From positions 124,001 to 188,000 of the forward strand of contig NZ_MOOY01000008.1 of assembly GCF_001931685.1 (NCBI RefSeq): a stretch of 64,000 nt of DNA. The letters are read 5' to 3'. The position numbers and the translations under genes are program-made. Origin of the DNA: Pararhizobium arenae (lineage in GTDB: Bacteria; Pseudomonadota; Alphaproteobacteria; Rhizobiales; Rhizobiaceae). Positions 27,736 to 36,152 of the stretch are shown piece by piece (positions within the stretch are counted from its first letter, which is position 1; each line of letters starts with the position of its first letter). The notes beneath the pieces are model-generated. The model was given only the letters and a program-made list of their open reading frames with translations. It ran no database searches and had not been told where the DNA came from.

Positions 27736-29166
27736 TTACTTGCGATAACCGAGCTTCACGAGCTCCGCTTCGGCCGCTGTGGCGGCCTGGTCAAGTGCAT
27801 CGTCCGGCTTGATTTCACCGATGATGGCCTTGTAGATGAACGGCGCGACGACCTGCAGAACCTGCGAATGGAACGGGTACGGCGGCGCACCGGCAAACAG
27901 CTTTCCATCCTCACGCATCAGCGTGTAGTACCCGTTCATCTTCTTGTCCTGTTCGACGATCTTGGGATCATCGTAGGTCGAGTTCATGACGATACGGGAG
28001 CCGGCCAGTGCCCAGTCGGTCTGCACAGAAGCCTGCCCGATATACTGTAGAAAGAGCAGCGAAGCGTCCTTGTTCTTGGACGAATGCGGGATGCCAAAGG
28101 CGCCGCCGTCGTAGTAGCCGATATACCCCTTGCCGGCTTCGGCCGCTTCCATCACACCCGCCTCGACCGGAGGCAATGCGACGCCGACCTTGCCGACGAC
28201 GGTCGATTTGCTTTCGTCGGCCGCGATCCAGGCAGCGTTTTCGCCGTAGACCAGGCCTTGGGCTGCGCGGCCGGCGGCAAATGTGCCTGCAACCTCGTCC
28301 CAGGTGGAGGACGTCGATTCCGGCGGCGCGTATTGCAGCAGGCCGACCCAGTAGTTGAGCGCCTTCTTGGCGGCGGCGGAGTTCATCTGGCCGCCATTCG
28401 CTTCGGTGGCCGCGAAGGTCGTGCCATCGATGCCCCAGTTGTATACGCCGAAGGTCGGCGCGACCGACTCGAAGAATTCGTAGAAGGCGGCAGGGTGGCT
28501 CGACGAGGCCTGTACGGTCGTTCCCCAGAGCTCCTTGTCCGCACCGTATTCGGTGAAGAACTTGGCGATCTGGGTGTACTCTTCATGCGTCGTCGCGGGC
28601 TTCAGATCCGCGCCGGTTGAATCCTTGTAGGCTTTCTGGATCGCCGGATCGTCGAAAAGGTCCTTGCGGTAGAGGTAGGGCTTGATGAAGGCTTCCATGG
28701 GAACGCCCATGACATTGCCCGACTTCGGATCCTTGAAATAGTTCAGGAAGGTGGTGAAGTTCTCCGGCTTGAAGTCCGGCGAAGCGATCTTCGTGTTGTC
28801 AGCGAGCGACTTGGTGATATCGACCAAGAAGTTGCGGGCCAGATAGGTATAGACGATGTCCTGTTCGATATAGACGAAGTCATAGATGCCGGTATTGGCT
28901 TCCATGTCCTTGATCGCCTTGTCGTACATCTGGTCCCAGGATGTGGCTTCGAATTCGACCTTGATGCCGGTCTCTTCGGTGAATTTCGGACCGAGCACCT
29001 GCTCGACATATTTCGATGCGGGGGTCGATTCCGAGATGCCCCGGATGGTCGCGCCCTGATAGGGCTGGGCGGCAGTCTTCCACCAGGAATCCTGAGCAAG
29101 AGCGGTCGAGCTCCAAAGGCCAAGCGAGATGAAGCCGACGCCTACGGCTTTGACAAAACTGTTCAT
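27736..29166 (-). CDS. Periplasmic sugar/polyol-binding protein (family 1 solute-binding)
   Basis: 476 residues. Sec signal peptide [20 protein letters not shown] with cleavage near ALAQ. Start at ATG 29166 behind a strong GGAGGAG. Binding-protein fold typical of large carbohydrate-binding lipoprotein-free family 1 members ([17 protein letters not shown] region, GDGG-like [15 protein letters not shown]). First gene of the operon, followed by a 141-base gap to the permeases, which may allow higher expression of the binding protein. Rhizobial homologues serve polyols such as sorbitol, mannitol or pentitols; specificity is inferred from the dehydrogenases. Confidence 0.92.
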   Translation of the reverse strand: MNSFVKAVGVGFISLGLWSSTALAQDSWWKTAAQPYQGATIRGISESTPASKYVEQVLGPKFTEETGIKVEFEATSWDQMYDKAIKDMEANTGIYDFVYIEQDIVYTYLARNFLVDITKSLADNTKIASPDFKPENFTTFLNYFKDPKSGNVMGVPMEAFIKPYLYRKDLFDDPAIQKAYKDSTGADLKPATTHEEYTQIAKFFTEYGADKELWGTTVQASSSHPAAFYEFFESVAPTFGVYNWGIDGTTFAATEANGGQMNSAAAKKALNYWVGLLQYAPPESTSSTWDEVAGTFAAGRAAQGLVYGENAAWIAADESKSTVVGKVGVALPPVEAGVMEAAEAGKGYIGYYDGGAFGIPHSSKNKDASLLFLQYIGQASVQTDWALAGSRIVMNSTYDDPKIVEQDKKMNGYYTLMREDGKLFAGAPPYPFHSQVLQVVAPFIYKAIIGEIKPDDALDQAATAAEAELVKLGYRK

Positions 29167-29335
29167 TGTTCTCCTCCATTTGGATCGCAAAATCGGTCCG
29201 GTTGTGCGTGCTAAACTCTCCTCCGACACGCTCAACGGACCTCAATAGTTGAGGAAAGAAGGGGTGGACACAAGCGCGGTCGTTGCGCGATACTGATACT
29301 CTCATGCGCGAAATGCCGAAAATATCCATGAAATC

Positions 29336-29352
29336 TTGTGTGCATTGCACAA
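29336..29352. promoter_or_regulatory. 17-bp dyad in polyol operon/AraC intergenic region
   Basis: TTGTG-N7-CACAA, lying 57 bases before the AraC start at 29410. It could be a binding site for the divergent AraC protein or another activator. Only five bases pair on each side, so the support is weak. Confidence 0.35.
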
Positions 29353-29409
29353 TCTAATATTGATTGGCTAAGCAACGAGCATGCCGGGAAACACGGGAGG
29401 ATGTTTGCA

Positions 29410-30387
29410 ATGTCAGTTCTGTCGCCGACGGTCGCGAGATTTGAATATGTTCTGACGGGCGCCGACGAGTCCTTCCTGTGGCGCCGCGACGACTACCCTT
29501 GGGAGCGCAATGTCTGGAATTTCCATCCCGAGGTGGAGATCCACTATATCCCCAATGCCAGCGGCGTGTTGCTGGCGGGCGATCATGTGGGCGCGTTTAC
29601 GCCCGGCCACATCTCCGTCATCGGCAGCAACCTGCCGCACGACTGGGTGACGCCGCTCGGACCGGACGAGCGCATCCCGGGACGCGACATCGTCATCCAG
29701 TTTCTGCCGTCGAAGCTGGAGCAGGCTTCGGCTTTCCTGCCCGAACTGGCGGGTCTTCATGATTTTCTCACCCGCGCGAAGCGGGGTCTTTCCTTCAAGG
29801 GCCGGGCACGGGAACAGGCGGAGGCGCTGATCCTCGACATGGAGTTCCAGACCGGCTCGCGGCGGCTTTCGACCTTCCTGTCACTGCTCTCGCTGCTGCG
29901 CGATACGGACGAGTTCGACACGCTGTCTTCGGAAGCATATGTGCCGGACCTGAGCTATGGCTCGCTCGAAGCCCTGCAGCAGGTCTTCGCGTATCTCTTT
30001 GCCAATCTGTCGGAGGACATCCGGCTGCCGGACATGGCGCGCATGGTTGGCATGAGCGACAGCGCCTTCTCGCGATTTTTCAAGAAAAACAGCGGTCATA
30101 GCTTCACCGATCACGTCAACAAGCTTCGTATCTGGAAGGCAGGTCAGCTCTTGACCGATACCGCGATGCCGATCACGGACATCTGTTTCGAGGTGGGCTA
30201 TCGCAATCTGTCGAATTTCAACCGGGTGTTTCTCCGCCACCATAACTTAACACCGTCGAAATACCGGAAACTGTCCACCAACCGCAGAACCGTTCCGCTG
30301 CCTCAGACAGCGACGGACCTCCCGGCGGGAGTTAACGGTCTTGGTATCCAGAGTGATGGAAACGCGCCGGCGGGCGCTTACACATAA
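29410..30387 (+). CDS. AraC-family regulator of the polyol operon
   Basis: 325 residues. N-terminal cupin-like sensor half (FHPEVEIHYIPNASGVLLAGD) and C-terminal double HTH (MARMVGMSDSAFSRFFKKNSGH; ITDICFEVGYRNLSNFNRVF). ATG 29410 (MSVLSPTV) lies 9 bases after GGGAGG; ATG 29401 directly abuts the same site and is less likely. Divergent from the binding-protein gene, so it probably activates the operon with the polyol as inducer. Confidence 0.9.
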   Translation: MSVLSPTVARFEYVLTGADESFLWRRDDYPWERNVWNFHPEVEIHYIPNASGVLLAGDHVGAFTPGHISVIGSNLPHDWVTPLGPDERIPGRDIVIQFLPSKLEQASAFLPELAGLHDFLTRAKRGLSFKGRAREQAEALILDMEFQTGSRRLSTFLSLLSLLRDTDEFDTLSSEAYVPDLSYGSLEALQQVFAYLFANLSEDIRLPDMARMVGMSDSAFSRFFKKNSGHSFTDHVNKLRIWKAGQLLTDTAMPITDICFEVGYRNLSNFNRVFLRHHNLTPSKYRKLSTNRRTVPLPQTATDLPAGVNGLGIQSDGNAPAGAYT

Positions 30388-30456
30388 GTTTTCGTGTTAC
30401 CAGATGGCAGGCGCGAACGCACTGCTCGGTAAGACGAGGACGAAACCCATCGTGGT

Positions 30457-31068
30457 TTAACGCCGCCCCGGCCAAGCCATGAGCGCGGTGTCGATCAGCC
30501 GCCTCAGCAGAGCGTTGCAGGCACCGTCGCAGGCTTGCGCGGACATGCCCTGGATGAGCGCGGCATAGAAGCGGGCGAGTGTGTCGGTATCCGTTTGCGG
30601 CGGCAATTCGCCTTGCTCGACGGCGCGATCGAAGCGGGCCTTCAGAGTTTGCGTCGAAGTCTCGCGCAAGGCCGCCGTCATGCGCGCAACCGAGGCATTC
30701 TCCTCCGCATGTTGAAGAACAGCCGTCGAGATCATGCATCCGCGCGGCTTGTCCGGCTGTGTTTGACTATCGGCAATATCGTAGAGGTAAAGGCGCAAGG
30801 CTTCGCAAGCAGGAAGATCGGACTGCAGGATTTGCGCCCGGCGCCCGCTCTCGCGAGCGATGCTGAAGTCGAGCGCCTGACGATAAAGCTCTTCCTTTGA
30901 TCCGAAGGTCGAATAGAGGGTCGGCGGATTGATCCCCATCGCCTTTGTGAGGTCAGCCGTCGAGGTGCCTTCGTAGCCGTGTTCCCAGAACAGACGGGCT
31001 GCGATCTCCAGCCCGACCTCTCGATCGAGCAGGCGCGGTCTGCCGCGTTTTCGGACAGGTTTATCCAT
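30457..31068 (-). CDS. TetR/AcrR-family repressor
   Basis: 203 residues. Basic leader MDKPVRKRGRPRLLD, HTH in YEGTSTADLTKAMGINPPTLYSTFGSKEELY, and a TetR_C-like helical domain with GCMIST and YAALIQGMSAQA phrases. Divergent from an SDR gene. Two 14-bp operator-like palindromes flank the promoters, so it likely represses itself and the SDR. Confidence 0.92.
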   Translation of the reverse strand: MDKPVRKRGRPRLLDREVGLEIAARLFWEHGYEGTSTADLTKAMGINPPTLYSTFGSKEELYRQALDFSIARESGRRAQILQSDLPACEALRLYLYDIADSQTQPDKPRGCMISTAVLQHAEENASVARMTAALRETSTQTLKARFDRAVEQGELPPQTDTDTLARFYAALIQGMSAQACDGACNALLRRLIDTALMAWPGRR

Positions 31069-31072
31069 TTTA

Positions 31073-31086
31073 ATAGTGATCCCTAT
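31073..31086. promoter_or_regulatory. Operator copy 1 for divergent TetR/SDR
   Basis: ATAGTGATCCCTAT, immediately before the TetR start codon. One mismatch from the palindrome at 31120-31133. Confidence 0.75.
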
Positions 31087-31093
31087 AAAAATG

Positions 31094-31121
31094 TTGACAT
31101 CGCTCGTTTGCCTCTTAATAT
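31094..31121 (+). promoter_or_regulatory. Sigma-70 promoter of SDR gene
   Basis: Consensus -35 TTGACA (31094-31099), 16 bases, then TAATAT (31116-31121). The -10 overlaps the first bases of operator copy 2, so repressor binding would block RNA polymerase. Confidence 0.75.
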
Positions 31122-31133
31122 AGTGATCACTAT
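31120..31133. promoter_or_regulatory. Operator copy 2 for divergent TetR/SDR
   Basis: Perfect 14-bp palindrome ATAGTGATCACTAT. Centre-to-centre distance to copy 1 is 47 bases. Confidence 0.8.
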
Positions 31134-31156
31134 TTATTTTAGCAACGGAGTGATCC

Positions 31157-31930
31157 ATGTCCCGAAGACTGGCAGACAAGACAGCCCTCATCACCGGCAG
31201 TTCGCGCGGCATAGGCCGGGCCACAGCCCTTGCCTTTGCAAAGGAGGGAGCCGCGTTGATTGGCGTGCACTACACTGCCAATCCGGAGGCGGCAGAGGCC
31301 ACAGTTCGCGACGTCGAAGCGCTCGGCGTCAAGGCTGTCGCCGTGAGGGCCGATCTTCGGCAAGGCAAAGACGCCGCCGATAGCCTCTGGGCGCAATTCA
31401 GCGAAGCCGCGCAGAGCCATACAGGGGCTGCCGCCCTCGATATTCTGGTGAACAACGCTGGTATCGCACCCGCGCTGCCCTTGAAGGACACCAGCGAAGC
31501 CGCGTTCGATGAAGTGATGACGATCAACTACAAGGCACCGTTCTTCCTGATCCAGGCGGTTGCGGACCATCTGCGCAACAATGGCCGCATCATCAACATC
31601 TCGACCGGCTTTACGCGTATCGCGGCTCCGACACATCCGGCCTACGCAGCCTCCAAGGGAGCACTGGAGACACTGACGCTGGCGCTCGCACCGGAGTTTG
31701 CAACGCGAGGGATCACCGTCAACGCGGTGATGCCGGGCGTGACCGAGACGGATATGAATGCCGCGTGGTTGGCATCGCCGGATGTTCGCGCCGGCGCCGA
31801 AGCGCTTTCGGTCTTCTCGCGCGTCGGAACGGCGGCGGACGTCGCCGACGTTATCGCTTTCCTTGCGTCGAACGATGCGCGCTGGACGACAGGCCAGATA
31901 ATCGATGCGACCGGCGGTGCCCGGATATGA
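31157..31930 (+). CDS. SDR family oxidoreductase under TetR control
   Basis: 257 residues, classical SDR: TGSSRGIGRA, NNAG, catalytic YAASK, and C-terminal TGQIIDATGG. The Arg-containing GSSRGIG and VHYTAN after the second strand favour NADPH. Sole gene of its transcript. TetR-controlled SDRs of this kind usually answer electrophiles, but the substrate is unknown. Confidence 0.9.
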   Translation: MSRRLADKTALITGSSRGIGRATALAFAKEGAALIGVHYTANPEAAEATVRDVEALGVKAVAVRADLRQGKDAADSLWAQFSEAAQSHTGAAALDILVNNAGIAPALPLKDTSEAAFDEVMTINYKAPFFLIQAVADHLRNNGRIINISTGFTRIAAPTHPAYAASKGALETLTLALAPEFATRGITVNAVMPGVTETDMNAAWLASPDVRAGAEALSVFSRVGTAADVADVIAFLASNDARWTTGQIIDATGGARI

Positions 31931-32023
31931 TCTGGCTCACACCCTGATGCTTGCGGGTGGACCCAGCCGGTTAGGGTTGGCCTCCAATGTACAACGCAGA
32001 TACTAGGGGCTCACTTACCGAAA

Positions 32024-32050
32024 AGAACCGCGCTCCCCGAGCGCGGTTCT
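32024..32050 (-). terminator. Hairpin terminator shared by convergent SDR genes
   Basis: 12-bp perfect stem AGAACCGCGCTC / GAGCGCGGTTCT with a CCC loop. Read leftward it runs into TTTTC, so it terminates the leftward SDR; it may also stop the rightward one. Confidence 0.75.
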
Positions 32051-32157
32051 GGTGCATTTCGAAAGAGATGGCCTGCTACAGGGCCGAATGACTGATCGCA
32101 TTTCAAACCGGCTTCGTTTCCGAAGTCGCGGCGCACCCGCCTCAGCTCAACGCTCGC

Positions 32158-32898
32158 TCACGCAATCGCCCCTCCGTCCGCAGTCAGTGTTGCGCCGGTG
32201 ATCACACTGGCGGCCGGGCTTGCAAGAAAAACCACGGCGTTTGCGATTTCCCGTGGCTCGCCGTAGCGTCCAAGCGACGTCAGATTGCGCTGGAAATCGG
32301 CGGCTGCGCCATCGGCGGGGTTGGCATCCGTGTCCGTCGCACCGGGTTGCACGAGATTGACGGTTATGCCGCTCGGTCCCAGTTCGCGCGAAAGGCCTCG
32401 GGTGAAGGCGGTGAGCGCCGCCTTGGACATCGCATAGGGGGTTAGACCGGGAAACGGCACGCGCTCGCCGAGGGCCGAGCCGATCGTGATGATGCGGGCG
32501 CCTTCCCGCAAATGCGGAATCGCAGCTTTAGCAAACAGCACCGGCGCTCGGACATTGACATCCATCAGTGTCTGGTAGTCTTCCAAATTGAGGTCCGCGA
32601 TGGGTCCGGCGTGGCCGATCGCCGCGCTGTTTACGAGAATGTCGAGCCCGCCAAGTGCGGAGACCGCTTCTTCCACTGCTCGAGCTATCGCCTGCGGGTT
32701 TGCGCTGTCAGCCTGAAGGGCGACTGCACGCCTGCCGCGGGTGGTAATGTTTTCCGCAACTTTTTGAGCTTTTTCACTCGAACGCTGATAGGTGAACGCG
32801 ACGTCGGCTCCGTTTTCAGCAAGCGCCTCGGCGATAGCGGCACCGATACCGCGCGAGCCACCGGTCACCAAGGCGCGCTTTCCGCTAAGATTTATCAT
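32158..32898 (-). CDS. SDR family oxidoreductase (3-oxoacyl-ACP reductase-like)
   Basis: 246 residues. TGGSRGIGAA cofactor site with TYQRSSEKA after strand 2 (NADPH type), NSAA in place of NNAG, catalytic YAMSK, and C-terminal VITGATLTADGG. ATG 32898 follows AAGGAT. Single-gene unit; convergent with the TetR-controlled SDR and adjacent to, but 297 bases from, a LysR gene transcribed the same way. Confidence 0.88.
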   Translation of the reverse strand: MINLSGKRALVTGGSRGIGAAIAEALAENGADVAFTYQRSSEKAQKVAENITTRGRRAVALQADSANPQAIARAVEEAVSALGGLDILVNSAAIGHAGPIADLNLEDYQTLMDVNVRAPVLFAKAAIPHLREGARIITIGSALGERVPFPGLTPYAMSKAALTAFTRGLSRELGPSGITVNLVQPGATDTDANPADGAAADFQRNLTSLGRYGEPREIANAVVFLASPAASVITGATLTADGGAIA

Positions 32899-33195
32899 GT
32901 TGATCCTTCCACTCATTTTTAGATAAGTCCCACAGGCCAGAGAAGGCGCACACGCCTCGAAAACCTGTTCGCATTATCTTGTGCTTCCACCCGGATATCC
33001 GTAGCGACGGCGATCGCGACAGGGTGTTACAGGAAGGGGAACAATGGCCAGTCATATCGCTGGACGAGGGGATGCGTTCTCTAAAACAGCAACGGGGAAG
33101 GTCATCACCGCGGGGCCTGATCGTATGCAGCCCATCCCGCGTTATCGACGGTTAGGTTCTATCGCGACGGATTGCGCCAGCGAGCTGAAGAGGGC

Positions 33196-34068
33196 TCAAG
33201 AGCCGGAATCGAAACATTCGATCAGCATCTCTGTCAGCACACGCACCTTCTTCGCAGGGTGTTGTCCGGGAGGTCTGACGACGAATATGCCGGCCGCCGG
33301 TGGTGCATGGCGTGGCATCACCTCGACGAGCGCGCCGGACGCGACATGTTGATCCGTCAGGCCATTCGGAAGTCTTGCTATGCCAAGGCCTTCCAACGCA
33401 GCCGCCAGCAACGCGACGCCGTTGTCTGCCTTGAAGCGTCCTTGCGGTCGAATGTTCAGAACCCGGTCGCCATCGGTGACCTGCCATATTTCGGTGCCCT
33501 GCATGAGAGCCTGATGGGTGAGAAGGTCGTCCGGTGTCTCGGGTGAACCGTTCGCCGCGATATAATCCGGGCTGGCAACAAATTTTCCATACAGAGGTCC
33601 GACACGCCGGGCGAGGAGGTTGGAATCTGGCAGATAGCCGACCCGGATGGCGCAATCGAAGCCTTCCGTGATGAGATCGACGAAGCGGTCCGTATAGCAG
33701 GAATAAACGTGCAGCTGGGGATGCTGGCGCGCCAGCTGCGACAGGACAGGCGCGAAGTGGGTCGGACCGAACGAAAGGGGGGCCGCAACGCGCAGGCGAC
33801 CGCGAAGATCTCCGGCCGGGGAGATCGTTTCGCGTGCTGAATCCATCTCGGCCGATATTCTCGCCGCGTAGTCCCGGAAGGTGGCGCCTTCTTCTGTTAT
33901 CGCGATGCCCCGCGTCGTCCTCGCGACGAGCTGCACACCAAGATCCGCCTCGAGCCGCGCGATGCGTCTGCTGACCATGGATTTGGAGATGCCGAGCCGT
34001 TGCGCGGCGGAGGTGATGCCGCCTGCATCGGCAACCTCGACGAATGTCCTGAGATCCTCGATTTCCAC
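33196..34068 (-). CDS. LysR-family transcriptional regulator
   Basis: 290 residues from a GTG at 34068 (GAGGAA six bases upstream); a TTG at 34092 would add eight residues. HTH: FVEVADAGGITSAAQRLGIS, then a type-2 periplasmic-binding-like effector domain. Of the CrgA/DsdC-like short class. Divergent from the isochorismatase-like gene, which is its probable target. Confidence 0.9.
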   Translation of the reverse strand: MEIEDLRTFVEVADAGGITSAAQRLGISKSMVSRRIARLEADLGVQLVARTTRGIAITEEGATFRDYAARISAEMDSARETISPAGDLRGRLRVAAPLSFGPTHFAPVLSQLARQHPQLHVYSCYTDRFVDLITEGFDCAIRVGYLPDSNLLARRVGPLYGKFVASPDYIAANGSPETPDDLLTHQALMQGTEIWQVTDGDRVLNIRPQGRFKADNGVALLAAALEGLGIARLPNGLTDQHVASGALVEVMPRHAPPAAGIFVVRPPGQHPAKKVRVLTEMLIECFDSGS

Positions 34069-34207
34069 CCGCCGTTCCTCTTTCTGCAACACCGTTCACC
34101 TTTTATCAGGACTACCGTGCCGTGTGTGAGAATGACAGTGTTCTTGCGGACCGCCTCTCGGCGAGCGTCCATTTTTACCGTGAAGAACCAGCAAGTCAGG
34201 AGAATCC

Positions 34208-34867
34208 ATGACCTTCCGCAACGGCCTCGATTCACTTCTCCGCCCCGAAGATTCGGTGCTCGTCCTCATCGACCACCAGCCCTATCAACTCGCCAACGTA
34301 AACAGCCACGAGCCTACAATGGTGGTCAATAACACGGTGGGTCTGGCGAAAGCGGCAAAAGCGTTCGACGTTCCGACGATCCTGACCACCGTGATTGCAG
34401 AGCGGGGCGGCAACCTCTTTCCTCAAATCGCGGATGTATTTCCAGGACAGGAAATCATCGACCGGACGTTCATCAACACCTGGCAGGATCAGAAGGTGGT
34501 CGATGCCGTGAAGGCGACCGGCCGCAAGCAACTGATCATCGCCGGTCTCTGGACAGAGGTATGCGTCGCGATGCCGGCTATTCAAGCCGCAGGGGAAGGC
34601 TGGGATGTCACAGTGATTACCGACGCCTCCGGTGCTGTCTCGGTCGAGGCGCATCAGGTCGCCATCCAACGCATGATCGCGGCCGGTATCAACATGATGA
34701 CCTGGCTGGCGCTCGCCGCCGAATGGCAGCGAGATTGGGCTCGGGCCGAACAGGCGGCAAAAATCACTGACGTCATCGTTCAGCATGTTGGCGGTAGCGG
34801 GATTGCCTATCTTTGGGAGCAGCAGTTGCTCAACACGCCAGTACCCAAGGCTACGGCGGGACTCTGA
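34208..34867 (+). CDS. Isochorismatase-family cysteine hydrolase (YcaC-like)
   Basis: 219 residues. Nucleophile Cys119 in LWTEVCVAMPA and the Asp22 of VLIDHQPYQ are in the family positions; the third residue, a Lys, I could not place. cis-peptide region TTVIAERGG and the helix INTWQDQKVVDAVKATGRKQ resemble E. coli YcaC and related hydrolases of unknown substrate. Single gene divergent from LysR. Confidence 0.88.
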   Translation: MTFRNGLDSLLRPEDSVLVLIDHQPYQLANVNSHEPTMVVNNTVGLAKAAKAFDVPTILTTVIAERGGNLFPQIADVFPGQEIIDRTFINTWQDQKVVDAVKATGRKQLIIAGLWTEVCVAMPAIQAAGEGWDVTVITDASGAVSVEAHQVAIQRMIAAGINMMTWLALAAEWQRDWARAEQAAKITDVIVQHVGGSGIAYLWEQQLLNTPVPKATAGL

Positions 34868-35211
34868 ACGGCACAAAACGGCGGGTAGGGGACGCTGCCT
34901 CCTGCTCGCCACCTGTAATGCCAACGGTCCGCACCTGGCTGTGCGTCCATTTTTTCCCGCGTCGCTACAAGTTCACACTGCAGCGAGGTGAAGCTTAGTG
35001 TTTATGAGTTTGCGTCTGCTGCGGACTGAGGAACGCCTGTTGCAAAAGCCCGCAGATGCCGCAACGCCCGCGCCTCGATCTGCGTACCGGCTTGCTCCGT
35101 TCTTTAATATATGAGAATAGAGGTCAACTTAGGTCGGTTCCAAACTCTGGCCGGTGGTGGACGCGGGATGCCGAGGCCATGGCAACGGGTAAATTGAAAA
35201 GTGATGGTTAG
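34868..35211. other. 344-base gap, possible relic on minus strand
   Basis: No complete gene. On the minus strand 35002-35103 encodes about 34 residues with natural-looking composition (TEQAGTQIEARALRHLRAFA) that ends in TAA after a preceding stop; it may be a C-terminal remnant. The promoter of the next AraC gene must lie in the AT-rich part near 35100-35200. Otherwise nothing is seen. Confidence 0.35.
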
Positions 35212-36111
35212 ATGAGCTTTTGGCATTCCATGTCCTGGAAAACCGAAGGCATTCGCGTCACGTCTCCAGTGCAATGGCGTCAATATGACGGACTGGTGAG
35301 TGTTCTCTGGGAAGCGGAAAGCCAGGCGGGTGCCAGTGGCTACTATCTGGCCGACGATCCCCGCATCATGTTTTTCTTCAACGACGTTTCCTCGAATGTC
35401 CAGATTTCGAACGAGGATGGTGATCTGGCGCGCAGTTCGCGGCCGATGGCCCGCGCCGTCTACATTCCGGCTGGCATGCCGCTCTGGACCGGCAGCCGGC
35501 GTAAGCACAGTTTCAGCCACCTCAATCTGCATCTGCACCGGGATCGGGTCCTGCGATATCTCGCTCCCTCTGTTGGCACGTCGGCGGCTCAGGCGGCGTT
35601 GCGCCGGCCTGTGGAACTTCAGGATGTTGCGGCAATCGATGCGCTGGCGAAGTTGCTGGCGGAAGAGATAAAGAACCCGTCCCGGCATGCGGTTTACGCG
35701 GAAAGCCTGATCGGCAGCATTGTCGCGGGGCTTCTCGATATTCCCGCCGAAAGCGAGGAGCGTGCCGGCGGCAGGCTGACGCAGGGGCAGATGAACAAGC
35801 TGCTCTCGCATATCGACGGTGCCGGGGATTATCGCATGTCAGTCGCCGACATGGCCGGGATCGTCGGCTTGTCAGAAAGCTGGTTTGCAAGCGTCTTCAA
35901 GCAGACGACAGGCCATACGCCGTTGCAATGGCTGCTTTCCAAGCGCATCGAGCTTGCAAAGGGGCTGCTCGCCGAAAGCGATCTTACGGTCGCCAGTATC
36001 GCGGCACAGCTCGGCTTTTCCGATCAGGCTCATTTCACAAAAGTCTTCCGCCAGATCGTGGGTGAAACGCCCGCCGCATGGCGACGCCTGCAGTCGTTCC
36101 GGCAAGCTTGA
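35212..36111 (+). CDS. AraC-family regulator beside siderophore receptor
   Basis: 299 residues. N-terminal ligand-binding half (FNDVSSNVQISNEDGDLARS) and C-terminal double HTH (VADMAGIVGLSESWFASVFKQTTGH; VASIAAQLGFSDQAHFTKVF). Convergent with the TonB receptor gene. AraC proteins in this position (for example RhrA in S. meliloti) activate siderophore uptake genes when the siderophore is present; that role is inferred here. Confidence 0.9.
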   Translation: MSFWHSMSWKTEGIRVTSPVQWRQYDGLVSVLWEAESQAGASGYYLADDPRIMFFFNDVSSNVQISNEDGDLARSSRPMARAVYIPAGMPLWTGSRRKHSFSHLNLHLHRDRVLRYLAPSVGTSAAQAALRRPVELQDVAAIDALAKLLAEEIKNPSRHAVYAESLIGSIVAGLLDIPAESEERAGGRLTQGQMNKLLSHIDGAGDYRMSVADMAGIVGLSESWFASVFKQTTGHTPLQWLLSKRIELAKGLLAESDLTVASIAAQLGFSDQAHFTKVFRQIVGETPAAWRRLQSFRQA

Positions 36112-36114
36112 AAA

Positions 36115-36152
36115 GTCCCGCCCGACGAATGCGGGCGGGACGAGTTTTTTTT
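36115..36152 (+). terminator. Strong terminator between AraC and TonB receptor
   Basis: 10-bp stem GTCCCGCCCG / CGGGCGGGAC, 7-base loop, and eight T residues. Serves the rightward AraC gene; the leftward receptor gene ends inside the T-tract. Confidence 0.9.

Noticed and set aside
33044-33352. 102-codon plus-strand frame with a GAAGGGG-like ribosome site
   Set aside because: Overlaps the 3' end of the LysR gene on the other strand by 157 bases and has no recognisable domain.
35002-35103. Possible 34-residue gene remnant on minus strand
   Set aside because: Too short to assign to a family; kept only as a note in the gap entry.
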